Shown here piece by piece: positions 1 through 5,892 of a DNA stretch of 10,214 nucleotides; the stretch's first letter is position 1, and every line of letters starts with the position of its first letter. The position numbers were made by a program, and so were the translations under genes. Origin of the DNA: Actinomycetota bacterium (lineage in GTDB: Bacteria; Actinomycetota; Thermoleophilia; Gaiellales; Gaiellaceae); NCBI GenBank assembly GCA_013821525.1, contig JACDGR010000093.1:1-10214 (forward strand), in the 5' to 3' direction. The notes under the pieces are model-generated. The model saw only the letters and a list, made by a program, of their open reading frames with translations. It ran no database searches and was not told the origin of the DNA.

Positions 1-101
1 CGCCCGTTCCGCCCGAACCGCTCGTACGGATCATGATTCGACGTCTGCCACCCAGTCTGCGCCACAGGGAGCCTGAGAGTCCGATTCGACTGGCACTACG
101 A

Positions 102-129
102 CGAAAGCCCCGCGTCTGCGGGGCTTTCG
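102..129 (-). terminator. Intrinsic terminator after tRNA-Pro
   Basis: A perfect 12-bp inverted repeat, 102-113 with 118-129, has a 4-base loop. It begins 5 bases past the 3' end of the tRNA gene on the minus strand. The stem is G/C rich in the middle with an AAAG/CTTT outer part, so the usual run of T lies inside the stem and is not a separate tail; this is common in high-GC genomes. Its position directly after the tRNA makes it the likely end of that transcript. The symmetry means it could also stop a plus-strand transcript. Confidence 0.8.
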
Positions 130-134
130 GAAGA

Positions 135-209
135 TCGGGGCGCCGAGATTCGAACTCGGGACCTCTAGTCCCCCAGACTAGCGCGCTAACCAGGCTGCGC
201 CACGCCCCG
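135..209 (-). tRNA. tRNA-Pro, anticodon GGG
   Basis: The minus strand folds into a full cloverleaf. The acceptor stem CGGGGCG (203-209) pairs with CGCCCCG (136-142). The D arm is GCGC..GCGC with the AGCCTGGTTA loop, the anticodon stem is CTAGT/ACTAG around loop CTGGGGG, and the T arm is CCGAG-TTCGAAT-CTCGG. The loop gives anticodon GGG, which reads proline codons CCC and CCU, with G at position 37. The sequence closely follows the bacterial tRNA-Pro pattern. The discriminator base is A and CCA is not encoded, so the end must be added by nucleotidyltransferase. The gene lies 51 bases after the histidine kinase on the same strand and is followed by a strong hairpin; I see no convincing separate promoter, so read-through transcription followed by processing is possible. 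Confidence 0.95.
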
Positions 210-260
210 CGACGTGCCACACGCTAGCAAGCACCTCGTCGCGCCCCGCGCGCGGACGCG

Positions 261-1712
261 CTACTGCGCAGCGGGCAGGTCGACGAAGAACGTTGCGCCC
301 CGAACTGCCGGCAAGAGGCCGACCCGGCCGTGCATCCGGCGCACGATCTCGCGTGAGATGTAGAGACCGAGGCCGGTACCGGTGACGCCGTTCGCCTGGC
401 CCGGGTCGACGCGGTAGAACTTCTGGAAGATCCGCTCCTCATCCTCGCTCGCAACGCCGGGTCCGTCATCGGCGACGGTCACGCGGATGCTCGAACGATG
501 GCGCTCGATGCGAACCCGAACGTCGCCGGTGGCTGGGCTGTATTTCATCGCGTTGTCGAGCAGGTTGACGAGCACCTGCTCGAAGAGCTCCGGGTCACCC
601 TCGGCAGCGCCGTCATCTGCCGCGGCGACGTGCACCGGTAGCGCGCTCTGCCACGATGCCGAGCTCTGGATCACGCGCGCCAGAACCTCCCGGACGTCGA
701 ACGTCCTTCGCTGGATCGTCAGGTCGCCGCTGTCCAGCCGCTGGGTCATCAGCACCTCTTCGAGGATCCGAGAGAGGCGGCCGCTCTGCTCGACGATCAT
801 CTTGATCAGGTTCCGTCGCTGCTCCTCTCCAAGGGAGTCGCCATGCGCCTCGAGCGTCAGCGCCGCGCCGTAGATACCGGCGAGCGGCGTTCTGAGCTCG
901 TGCGAGACGATTGCGACGATGTCGTCGCGGAAGTCCTCGAGCCGTCGCTCTGCCGTCACATCACGGAGCGTGTAGACGATCCCGTCGGGCGCGGCTTCCC
1001 CCGACGCAGCGACCCAGCGCGTATCCCCTGCGACCGCGAGCGGCAAGACCACCGAGGTCGCCGGCTCGTGCGGACGTCCAACCGGAATCCGAGAAACGAC
1101 CGACTCCCACCCCGGAACAAGCGAGCCCACCCGCTTGCCGACGGCTTCCCGAGCTCCCACGTTGAGAATCCGGGAGGCAGCTGGATTCAAGACCACGACC
1201 GCTGTGTCGTCGTCAACGAGGAGCACGCCCTCGCTCACGTGCTGGAGCGCACTCGCAGCCGCCGCGCGGGACTCCGCGTCGGCTCGTGCCTGCAGCAGCT
1301 CACGCTCATACTGACGCCGGTCGCTCGCGTCGAAGACCGTCAGGCGAATCAGCGACGCCTCTCCTGCTACGTCGCGCAGTTGCGCGTTGACGAGCACCGG
1401 CACCCGTTGGCCGTCGGAACGGACGATCTCGAGCGCTAACTCCCGTACGTCCTGTTGCATCTGCAGCAGCGGCGCGTAGTGCGTCTCGTAGTAGATCTTC
1501 GCGCCGGGCGGAAGCAGGTCGTAAAAGCGCTTCACCCCGACGAGCGCGACCGCGTCGTAGCCGGTCAACGCGTAGAACGTGCGATTCGCCTTGAGGATCG
1601 TGCCGTCCCGAGCCGTCGAGAGATACCCCACCGGCGCGTCCTCGTACAGCTCCTCGACACTCTCTTCGAGCATGAGCGCCGACCCGTCGAGCGGATGCTC
1701 CGCCGGATTCAC
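261..1712 (-). CDS. Cytoplasmic PAS-PAS sensor histidine kinase with RsbP-like PAS domain
   Basis: Predicted 483-residue histidine kinase with no membrane segment or signal peptide. Residues about 20-130 form a PAS domain (EDAPVGYL, ANRTF, RVPVLVNA) strongly resembling the N-terminal PAS of Bacillus RsbP, followed by a short coiled coil (DRRQYERELLQARADAE). Residues about 153-255 form a second, more diverged PAS domain. The HisKA domain has the phospho-acceptor His271 in VSHELRTPL. The ATPase domain has the N box (VNLLDNAMKYS, N383/N387), G1 (D415-D-G-P-G), F box (IFQKFYRVD) and G2 (GTGLGL, 445-450), so it looks catalytically complete. The GTG start at 1712 overlaps the hydrolase stop as GTGA, suggesting translational coupling. 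An ATG at 1673, 13 codons in, is the alternative start. The frame stays open up to 1976 but that part lies inside the hydrolase gene. No response regulator is adjacent. I infer that it senses a product of the neighbouring RsbQ-like enzyme. Confidence 0.92.
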   Translation of the reverse strand: MNPAEHPLDGSALMLEESVEELYEDAPVGYLSTARDGTILKANRTFYALTGYDAVALVGVKRFYDLLPPGAKIYYETHYAPLLQMQQDVRELALEIVRSDGQRVPVLVNAQLRDVAGEASLIRLTVFDASDRRQYERELLQARADAESRAAAASALQHVSEGVLLVDDDTAVVVLNPAASRILNVGAREAVGKRVGSLVPGWESVVSRIPVGRPHEPATSVVLPLAVAGDTRWVAASGEAAPDGIVYTLRDVTAERRLEDFRDDIVAIVSHELRTPLAGIYGAALTLEAHGDSLGEEQRRNLIKMIVEQSGRLSRILEEVLMTQRLDSGDLTIQRRTFDVREVLARVIQSSASWQSALPVHVAAADDGAAEGDPELFEQVLVNLLDNAMKYSPATGDVRVRIERHRSSIRVTVADDGPGVASEDEERIFQKFYRVDPGQANGVTGTGLGLYISREIVRRMHGRVGLLPAVRGATFFVDLPAAQ

Positions 1713-2509
1713 TCCGTCGCAAGAAACGCTTTGATAGCCGCGGTCGTTTCTTCCGGCGCGCTCAGGTTCGGGCAATGTCCCGTCGCGCTCAGAATCACGA
1801 GCTGTGCCTGCGGCAACTGCCGTTCCACGTATTGACCCACCTCGATCGGCGCGATCACGTCTTCGCTCGCCTGCAGCACGAGTGTCGGGACGTTCGCCCG
1901 CGAGAGGTCGGCGCGATTGTCCGAGAGGAAGGTGACGCGCGCGAAATGCTTCGCGATCGCAGGGTCGGTGCGGCAAAACGAATTCGTCAGCTCATCGCCG
2001 AGCTCCGGCCGATCCGCGTTCCCCATGATCACCGGGGCCATCGCGCCAGACCAGCCGAGATAGTTGCTGTCGAGCGACTCGAGCAACCCGTCGATGTCCT
2101 CCCGCGCAAAGCCACCCACGTAGCCCTCGTCGTCGAGGTAGCGCGGCGACGGTCCGACGAGCACCAGCTTGGCGAACAGGTCGGGCTCCTCGGCTGCTGC
2201 GAGCACACCCATCATCGCGCTGACTGAATGCCCGACGAAGATCACGTCGCGCAACTCGAGCTCGTGACAGATTTCGAGAATGTCCTCGGCGTAGCCCGCG
2301 AGCGACGAGTACTTGCCGCGGTCGTAGGCGGCCTGGTCCGACCGGCCCGCCCCCACGTGGTCGAACAGGATCACCCGGTAGTCGTCTTCGAACTGCGGCG
2401 CTACGTATCGCCACATGTTCTGGTCGCACCCGAAACCGTGCGCGAACAGGATCGGTTGGCCTCTGACGAGACCCGAGAGGACGACATTATTGCGTTGGAC
2501 CACGTTCAT
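1709..2509 (-). CDS. rsbQ: RsbQ-type alpha/beta hydrolase (signalling hydrolase)
   Basis: 266 residues, close to the 269 of Bacillus subtilis RsbQ, with family motifs throughout: FAHGFGCDQNMW near residues 22-33, RVILFDHVGAGRSD near 45-58, the nucleophile elbow GHSVSAM with Ser95, VGPSPRYL near 118-125, the FCRTDPAIAK region near 178-187, Asp217 in ASEDVIAP and His245 in ATGHCPNLS. The Ser-Asp-His triad is therefore intact. In Bacillus, RsbQ works with the PAS domain of RsbP to relay energy stress and is thought to make or deliver a small hydrophobic ligand; plant KAI2 and D14 receptors are distant relatives. Here the next gene, overlapping by four bases, starts with an RsbP-like PAS domain, which supports the same role. 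No signal peptide is seen, so it is cytoplasmic. The ATG at 2509 has no clear Shine-Dalgarno sequence; 179 bases separate it from the upstream gene. A generic esterase is the alternative reading but much less likely. Confidence 0.92.
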   Translation of the reverse strand: MNVVQRNNVVLSGLVRGQPILFAHGFGCDQNMWRYVAPQFEDDYRVILFDHVGAGRSDQAAYDRGKYSSLAGYAEDILEICHELELRDVIFVGHSVSAMMGVLAAAEEPDLFAKLVLVGPSPRYLDDEGYVGGFAREDIDGLLESLDSNYLGWSGAMAPVIMGNADRPELGDELTNSFCRTDPAIAKHFARVTFLSDNRADLSRANVPTLVLQASEDVIAPIEVGQYVERQLPQAQLVILSATGHCPNLSAPEETTAAIKAFLATE

Positions 2510-2560
2510 CGGTTCAGCGTAACGGCTCGAGCGCGACGTTTCAGGAGCCTCCCGCCGATT

Positions 2561-2688
2561 GGCAAGCGACCGTGCCGCCGGCGGTTCGCGGGCCTAAGGC
2601 TCGGTGGGGCCCCTAACCCCCCAGTGGTCGCTTGCCGGGACCCCACCGGCCACCACCTAAGACGTCCCGGCGGTCTGAGTGTTAGGCC
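2561..2688. repeat. Nested inverted repeats, possible structured RNA element
   Basis: The gap between the HTH gene and the RsbQ-like gene is full of complementary segments. GGCAAGCGACC (2561-2571) is a perfect 11-bp inverted match to 2626-2636. CGGTGGGGcCCC (2602-2613) matches 2637-2648 with one mismatch. GGCCTAA (2591-2597) matches TTAGGCC (2682-2688). A small hairpin is possible from 2657-2663 with 2673-2679. The first two stems interleave and abut at 2636/2637, which is pseudoknot topology, while the third could enclose the second stem and the small hairpin as a three-way junction. No T run follows on either strand, so it is not a standard terminator. I recognise no known riboswitch or RNA family. 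Strand, transcription and function are unknown. Confidence 0.5.
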
Positions 2689-2702
2689 TCAGCTGCTGAG
2701 GC
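2686..2702 (-). other. Hairpin across the stop codon of the HTH gene
   Basis: GCCTCAG (2686-2692) and CTGAGGC (2696-2702) form a perfect 7-bp stem with a 3-base loop that contains the HTH gene's TGA stop. There is no T tract after it, so it is a weak terminator candidate at best; it could slow or pause transcription leaving the ispG-proS-HTH genes, or protect the 3' end of that mRNA. Confidence 0.4.
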
Positions 2703-2988
2703 GCCGGTAGAGACGATCCACCAATTCGGGCATCGCCTCGAGCTTCTCGGTGATCACCCGCAAGCGAAACTCGCGGAAGTGCTCGGGCTCGACGTCGAGC
2801 GCCGTTGCGAGCGTCTCCACAACGTCATTCGACGGCACCGGCCGGTTGCCGTGGACGAGGTGGTTCAGGTAGCCGGCCGAGAGGCCGGTTTTCGCGGCGA
2901 GCGCCCGGTAGGTGACCCCGGTCTCGTTCATCAGCCGCTCGACCGCTGGGCCGAATGCCTCCGACGAGTAGCGACGGCGCTTGGCCAT
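2689..2988 (-). CDS. Small XRE-family helix-turn-helix protein
   Basis: 99 residues. The N-terminus is basic (MAKRRRY). Residues about 25-72 hold a Cro/C1-type helix-turn-helix: TYRALAAKTGLSAGYLNHLV gives the paired helices, followed by a third helical stretch (SNDVVETLATALDV) and EPEHF, all typical of the XRE fold. The remaining ~27 residues are charged and probably helical (LRVITEKLEAMPELVDRLYRRL), perhaps for dimerisation. No ligand, metal or protease domain is present. The ATG at 2988 shares its A with the TGA of proS (TGATG), so translation is probably coupled to proS. In-frame coding further upstream overlaps proS and is discounted. Target genes are unknown; autoregulation of this gene block or control of the following RsbQ/kinase pair are guesses from position only. 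Confidence 0.82.
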   Translation of the reverse strand: MAKRRRYSSEAFGPAVERLMNETGVTYRALAAKTGLSAGYLNHLVHGNRPVPSNDVVETLATALDVEPEHFREFRLRVITEKLEAMPELVDRLYRRLSS

Positions 2989-4649
2989 CAGATGCTCGCG
3001 ACCAGGTCGGCGAGCGGCACGCGCCGTTCCGCACCCGTCCCGCGAGCGCGGACGTCGACAGCACCGTCCTCGAGGCTCTTCTTCCCGGCCGTGACGCGGA
3101 TCGGGATGCCGATCAAATCCGCATCCGCGAACTTCTCGCCCGGACGGAGATCGCGATCGTCGAGCAACACATCCATGCCCGCAGCCGAGAGCTTCTCGGC
3201 GGCCTGCGCTGCAACCTCCTCGGCGCCGAGGAGCTGCACGATGTGGACGTCGTACGGCGCGATCGACGCCGGCCAGACGATTCCCAGTTCGTCGTGACTC
3301 TGCTCGACAACCGCCGCCATCGTTCGTGCCAGACCGACGCCGTAGCTCCCCATGACGAGCGTCTTCTCCTTGCCATCGTCGTCGAGAAAGCGCGCCCCGA
3401 GCGGCTCGGAGTAGCGCGTGCCGAGCTTGAAGATATGGCCGACCTCGATTGCCGTCTCGAATCGAAGCTTGCCACCACAGTGTGGGCATGTGTCATCCGG
3501 GGCGGACTCCCGCAGGTCGGCGAAGCGAGGCTGGAAATCACGGCCCGCCTCGACTCCGCGCAGATGCCAACCGTCCCGATTCGCGCCGGCGACGAACTGG
3601 CCCGCGCGCAATGCGTCGTCGGCGACGATCTCGCCCGCGAATCCGACGGGTCCAAGCGAGCCGCCTGAGGCGCCGAACGCGTCGCGGATCTCCTCGTCGG
3701 TCGACGGACGAGACGGGCGCCCGAGCGCCGCGTCGAGCTTGGCGGGCTCGACGTGGTCGTCCCCTCGGATCAGAGCCAGCACGACGGCACCGTCGTCCGT
3801 GGTTACCGGCATCGCCTTCGAAGTCGCGGCGACATCGATCGCGAGAAACTCCGCGAGCGCCTCGCAGGTCTTCACGTTCGGTGTCTCGACCTCGCCGGGT
3901 GCCATCATCGTCTCTGGGAAGACGGGGATGCGTGGCATCGTCCGGGCGACCTCCAGGTCGGCGGCGAAGTCGCCGTTTTCGCAGGTGACGAGTGTGTTCT
4001 CTCCTGCGCCTGCGGGCGCCAGAAAGTCGATCGACTCCGTGCCCCCCATCATTCCGGACTCGGCCTGGACGCCGAAGACGTTGAGGCTGCAGCGTTCGAA
4101 GATGCGCTCGTACGCCCCGTGCTGCAACTCGAAGCTCTTGTCGAGCCCTTCCTCGTCGCGGTCGAACGAATACGCGTCCTTCATCCAGAACTCGCGCATC
4201 CGGATCAGCCCCGCGCGAGGCCGCGGTTCGTCGCGATGTTTCGTCGCAATGTGGTAGAGCATCTGCGGCAACTGGCGATAGCTCTGCAGCTCGCGGGCGT
4301 GGAACGACACGGTCTCTTCGTGCGTGAGCGGAAGCACGTAGTCGGTGCCTTTGCGGTCCTTGAGCCGGAAGATCTCTTGGATGAAGTCGCGGCCCGTTTT
4401 CTGCCAGAGCTCCAGGGGCGTCAAGACCGACATCAACATCTCCTGGCAGCCGATCGCATCCATCTCCTCGCGGATGATCTGCTCGACTTTTCGGTGCACG
4501 CGCCAGCCGAGGGGCAGGAACGTCCAGACGCCCCCCGTCACCTGGCGGATGAAGCCGCCGCGGACGAGGAGCTTGTGGTTGGCCGCCTCGGCATCGGCCG
4601 GCGCGTCACGCAGGGTGGGCAGAAAGAGCTGTGAGGCGCGGGCGATCAT
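2988..4649 (-). CDS. proS: Prolyl-tRNA synthetase, bacterial type with editing domain
   Basis: Class II aminoacyl-tRNA synthetase that charges tRNA-Pro with proline in the cytoplasm. At 553 residues it is close to the usual bacterial-type length (about 570). The N-terminal SQLFLPTLRDAPADAE is the family signature. Motif 1 lies near residues 40-65, the proline-binding LTHEE is at 108-112, and motif 2 is HRDEPRPRAGLIRMREF (138-154) followed by WMKDAYSFD. An inserted YbaK-like editing domain spans about 220-385 with Lys278 in the position of the conserved editing lysine. CPHC (388-391) precedes EVGHIFKLGTRYSE, motif 3 is MGSYGVGLARTMAA (433-446), and an anticodon-binding domain ends the protein. 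The ATG at 4649 is supported by an AAGAGG site 5 bases upstream. It follows ispG by 48 bases and overlaps the HTH gene by one base, so the three are probably one operon. A tRNA-Pro gene lies in the same window, probably by coincidence. Confidence 0.98.
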   Translation of the reverse strand: MIARASQLFLPTLRDAPADAEAANHKLLVRGGFIRQVTGGVWTFLPLGWRVHRKVEQIIREEMDAIGCQEMLMSVLTPLELWQKTGRDFIQEIFRLKDRKGTDYVLPLTHEETVSFHARELQSYRQLPQMLYHIATKHRDEPRPRAGLIRMREFWMKDAYSFDRDEEGLDKSFELQHGAYERIFERCSLNVFGVQAESGMMGGTESIDFLAPAGAGENTLVTCENGDFAADLEVARTMPRIPVFPETMMAPGEVETPNVKTCEALAEFLAIDVAATSKAMPVTTDDGAVVLALIRGDDHVEPAKLDAALGRPSRPSTDEEIRDAFGASGGSLGPVGFAGEIVADDALRAGQFVAGANRDGWHLRGVEAGRDFQPRFADLRESAPDDTCPHCGGKLRFETAIEVGHIFKLGTRYSEPLGARFLDDDGKEKTLVMGSYGVGLARTMAAVVEQSHDELGIVWPASIAPYDVHIVQLLGAEEVAAQAAEKLSAAGMDVLLDDRDLRPGEKFADADLIGIPIRVTAGKKSLEDGAVDVRARGTGAERRVPLADLVASI

Positions 4650-4654
4650 CGTTG

Positions 4655-4660
4655 CCTCTT
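4655..4660 (-). promoter_or_regulatory. Ribosome binding site of proS
   Basis: The minus strand reads AAGAGG, five bases before the ATG at 4649. It is the clearest Shine-Dalgarno match on the minus strand of this window and fixes the proS start. Confidence 0.75.
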
Positions 4661-4697
4661 CAGGCTACCGGCGGTCGGGTTGGCTGTCGGAAGCTGG

Positions 4698-5831
4698 CTA
4701 ACTGAGCGGGATTGCGGAGGCTTCGGCCATCGCGAGCGCTGCCGGCTTCCCCATTTTCAAGCGCTTCGGGCGGAACATTCCGTCCGCGATCCAGCGGTCG
4801 ATCTCGACGAAGAGCTCGTCGACCAGCGTCTCGCTGGCGACCTTCTTGAGTACCCGCCCGTGGGCGTAGACGAAGCCGACGTCGCGTCCACCGGCGATCC
4901 CGAAGTCGGCGTCACCCGCCTCCCCCGGCCCGTTGACGGCACACCCGAGCACCGCCACCTCGAAGGCCTCGGGATAGGTGCGCAGGCGCTCCTCGACCCG
5001 CTCGGCGAGCTGCTGCACCCCGACGTTATCGCGTCCGCAGCTCGGGCACGCGATCATCACCGGGCCCCGCTCGCGCAGACCCAGAGCTTTCAGGATCTCC
5101 CAGGCGGTCTTTACTTCCTCCACGGGGTCGGCGGTCAGCGAGACGCGAATCGTGTCGCCGATGCCGTCGAAGAGCAGCGCACCCATGCCGACGGCACTCT
5201 TGATCGACCCCGCAAACGGCGTTCCGGCCTCGGTGACCCCGAGGTGCAATGGGTACGGCACTTTCGACGCGAGGAGCCGGTACGCGCGGATCATCGTCGG
5301 CACGTGGCTCGACTTCACCGAGATCTTGAAGTCGCGAAAGTCGAGCCGTTCGAGCAGGCGCACCTCTTCGAGCGCAGCCTCGACGAGTGCCTCCGCCTGA
5401 TCGGTGTTCGCAAGGTCGCTCAGGTGCTTCGGCAGCGAGCCGGAGTTCGCGCCGATCCGCATCGCGATGCCCTTTGCCTTCGCAGCCTTGACGACGAGCT
5501 CGACCTTGTCGGCTCCGCCGATGTTGCCCGGGTTGATCCGCACAGCCGCCACGCCGGCGTCGATCGCACGCAGCGCGAGGCTGGCGTTGAAATGGATGTC
5601 GGCGATCACCGGGATTGGCGAGAAGCGGACGATCCGCGCGAGCGCGTCGGCATCCTCGATCTTCGGGACTGCAACCCGAACGATCTCACAGCCGGCGCTC
5701 GCAAGCGCAGCGATCTGTGCCGTCGTGGCCTCGACATCGTGCGTCTTCGTCAAGGTCATCGACTGGATCACGACCGGCGCCCCACCCCCGATCTGAACGT
5801 CGCCGACCAAGACTGAGCGTTCGCTGGCCAT
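4698..5831 (-). CDS. ispG: 4-hydroxy-3-methylbut-2-enyl diphosphate synthase (IspG/GcpE)
   Basis: Iron-sulfur enzyme of the MEP (non-mevalonate) isoprenoid pathway. It reduces 2-C-methyl-D-erythritol 2,4-cyclodiphosphate to HMBPP in the cytoplasm. The 377-residue protein has the bacterial two-domain layout: a TIM barrel from about residue 8 to 250 (IQSMTLTKT, VRVAVP, IADIHFN, VRINPGN, RIGANSGSL, FKISVKSS, HLGVTEAG) and a C-terminal [4Fe-4S] domain. The cluster ligands are Cys262 and Cys265 in CPSCGR and Cys297 in LGCAVNGPGEA, with the conserved catalytic Glu304. The ATG at 5831 gives the N-terminus expected of the family. The frame is open further upstream to about 6038, but that part overlaps the divergent gene and resembles nothing. 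The Shine-Dalgarno is poor (AGGG two bases before the ATG). proS follows 48 bases downstream. Confidence 0.98.
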   Translation of the reverse strand: MASERSVLVGDVQIGGGAPVVIQSMTLTKTHDVEATTAQIAALASAGCEIVRVAVPKIEDADALARIVRFSPIPVIADIHFNASLALRAIDAGVAAVRINPGNIGGADKVELVVKAAKAKGIAMRIGANSGSLPKHLSDLANTDQAEALVEAALEEVRLLERLDFRDFKISVKSSHVPTMIRAYRLLASKVPYPLHLGVTEAGTPFAGSIKSAVGMGALLFDGIGDTIRVSLTADPVEEVKTAWEILKALGLRERGPVMIACPSCGRDNVGVQQLAERVEERLRTYPEAFEVAVLGCAVNGPGEAGDADFGIAGGRDVGFVYAHGRVLKKVASETLVDELFVEIDRWIADGMFRPKRLKMGKPAALAMAEASAIPLS

Positions 5832-5892
5832 GGCCCTAGGGTAGCCCGGGGGCAGAGCCCGAGGCTTCGCGCCCGCCAGTAGGCTCGCCCTG
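5832..5892. promoter_or_regulatory. Divergent intergenic region between ispG and the glycosidase-like gene
   Basis: These 61 bases must hold the start signals of at least the plus-strand gene pair, and of ispG if it is not read from further upstream. A perfect 8-bp palindrome CCCTAGGG lies at 5834-5841, two bases before the ispG ATG, and could be an operator or just the ispG ribosome site. I do not see a clear -35/-10 pair for either direction, so promoter positions cannot be stated. Confidence 0.35.

Noticed and set aside
1..36. Possible C-terminal tail of a plus-strand gene ending at TGA 34-36
   Set aside because: Only 11 codons are visible and three frames read through much of this edge; too short to support a gene. 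The rest of 1-101 shows nothing I can assign.
33..227. Plus-strand open frame over the tRNA
   Set aside because: It runs through the tRNA gene and its terminator in antisense and resembles no protein.
210..260. Promoter for the tRNA gene in the gap after the kinase
   Set aside because: A TAGCGT-like hexamer exists before the tRNA but there is no paired -35 element; not distinguishable from chance.
1713..1976. N-terminal extension of the histidine kinase frame
   Set aside because: It overlaps the RsbQ-like gene in another frame, and its arginine-rich content looks like shadow translation.
2575..2600. T-arm-like GGTTCGCGGGCC suggesting a second tRNA or tmRNA
   Set aside because: No matching acceptor stem, D arm or anticodon arm could be built around it.
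2989..3489. N-terminal extension of the HTH gene frame
   Set aside because: It lies inside proS in another frame; the HTH domain begins right after the ATG at 2988.
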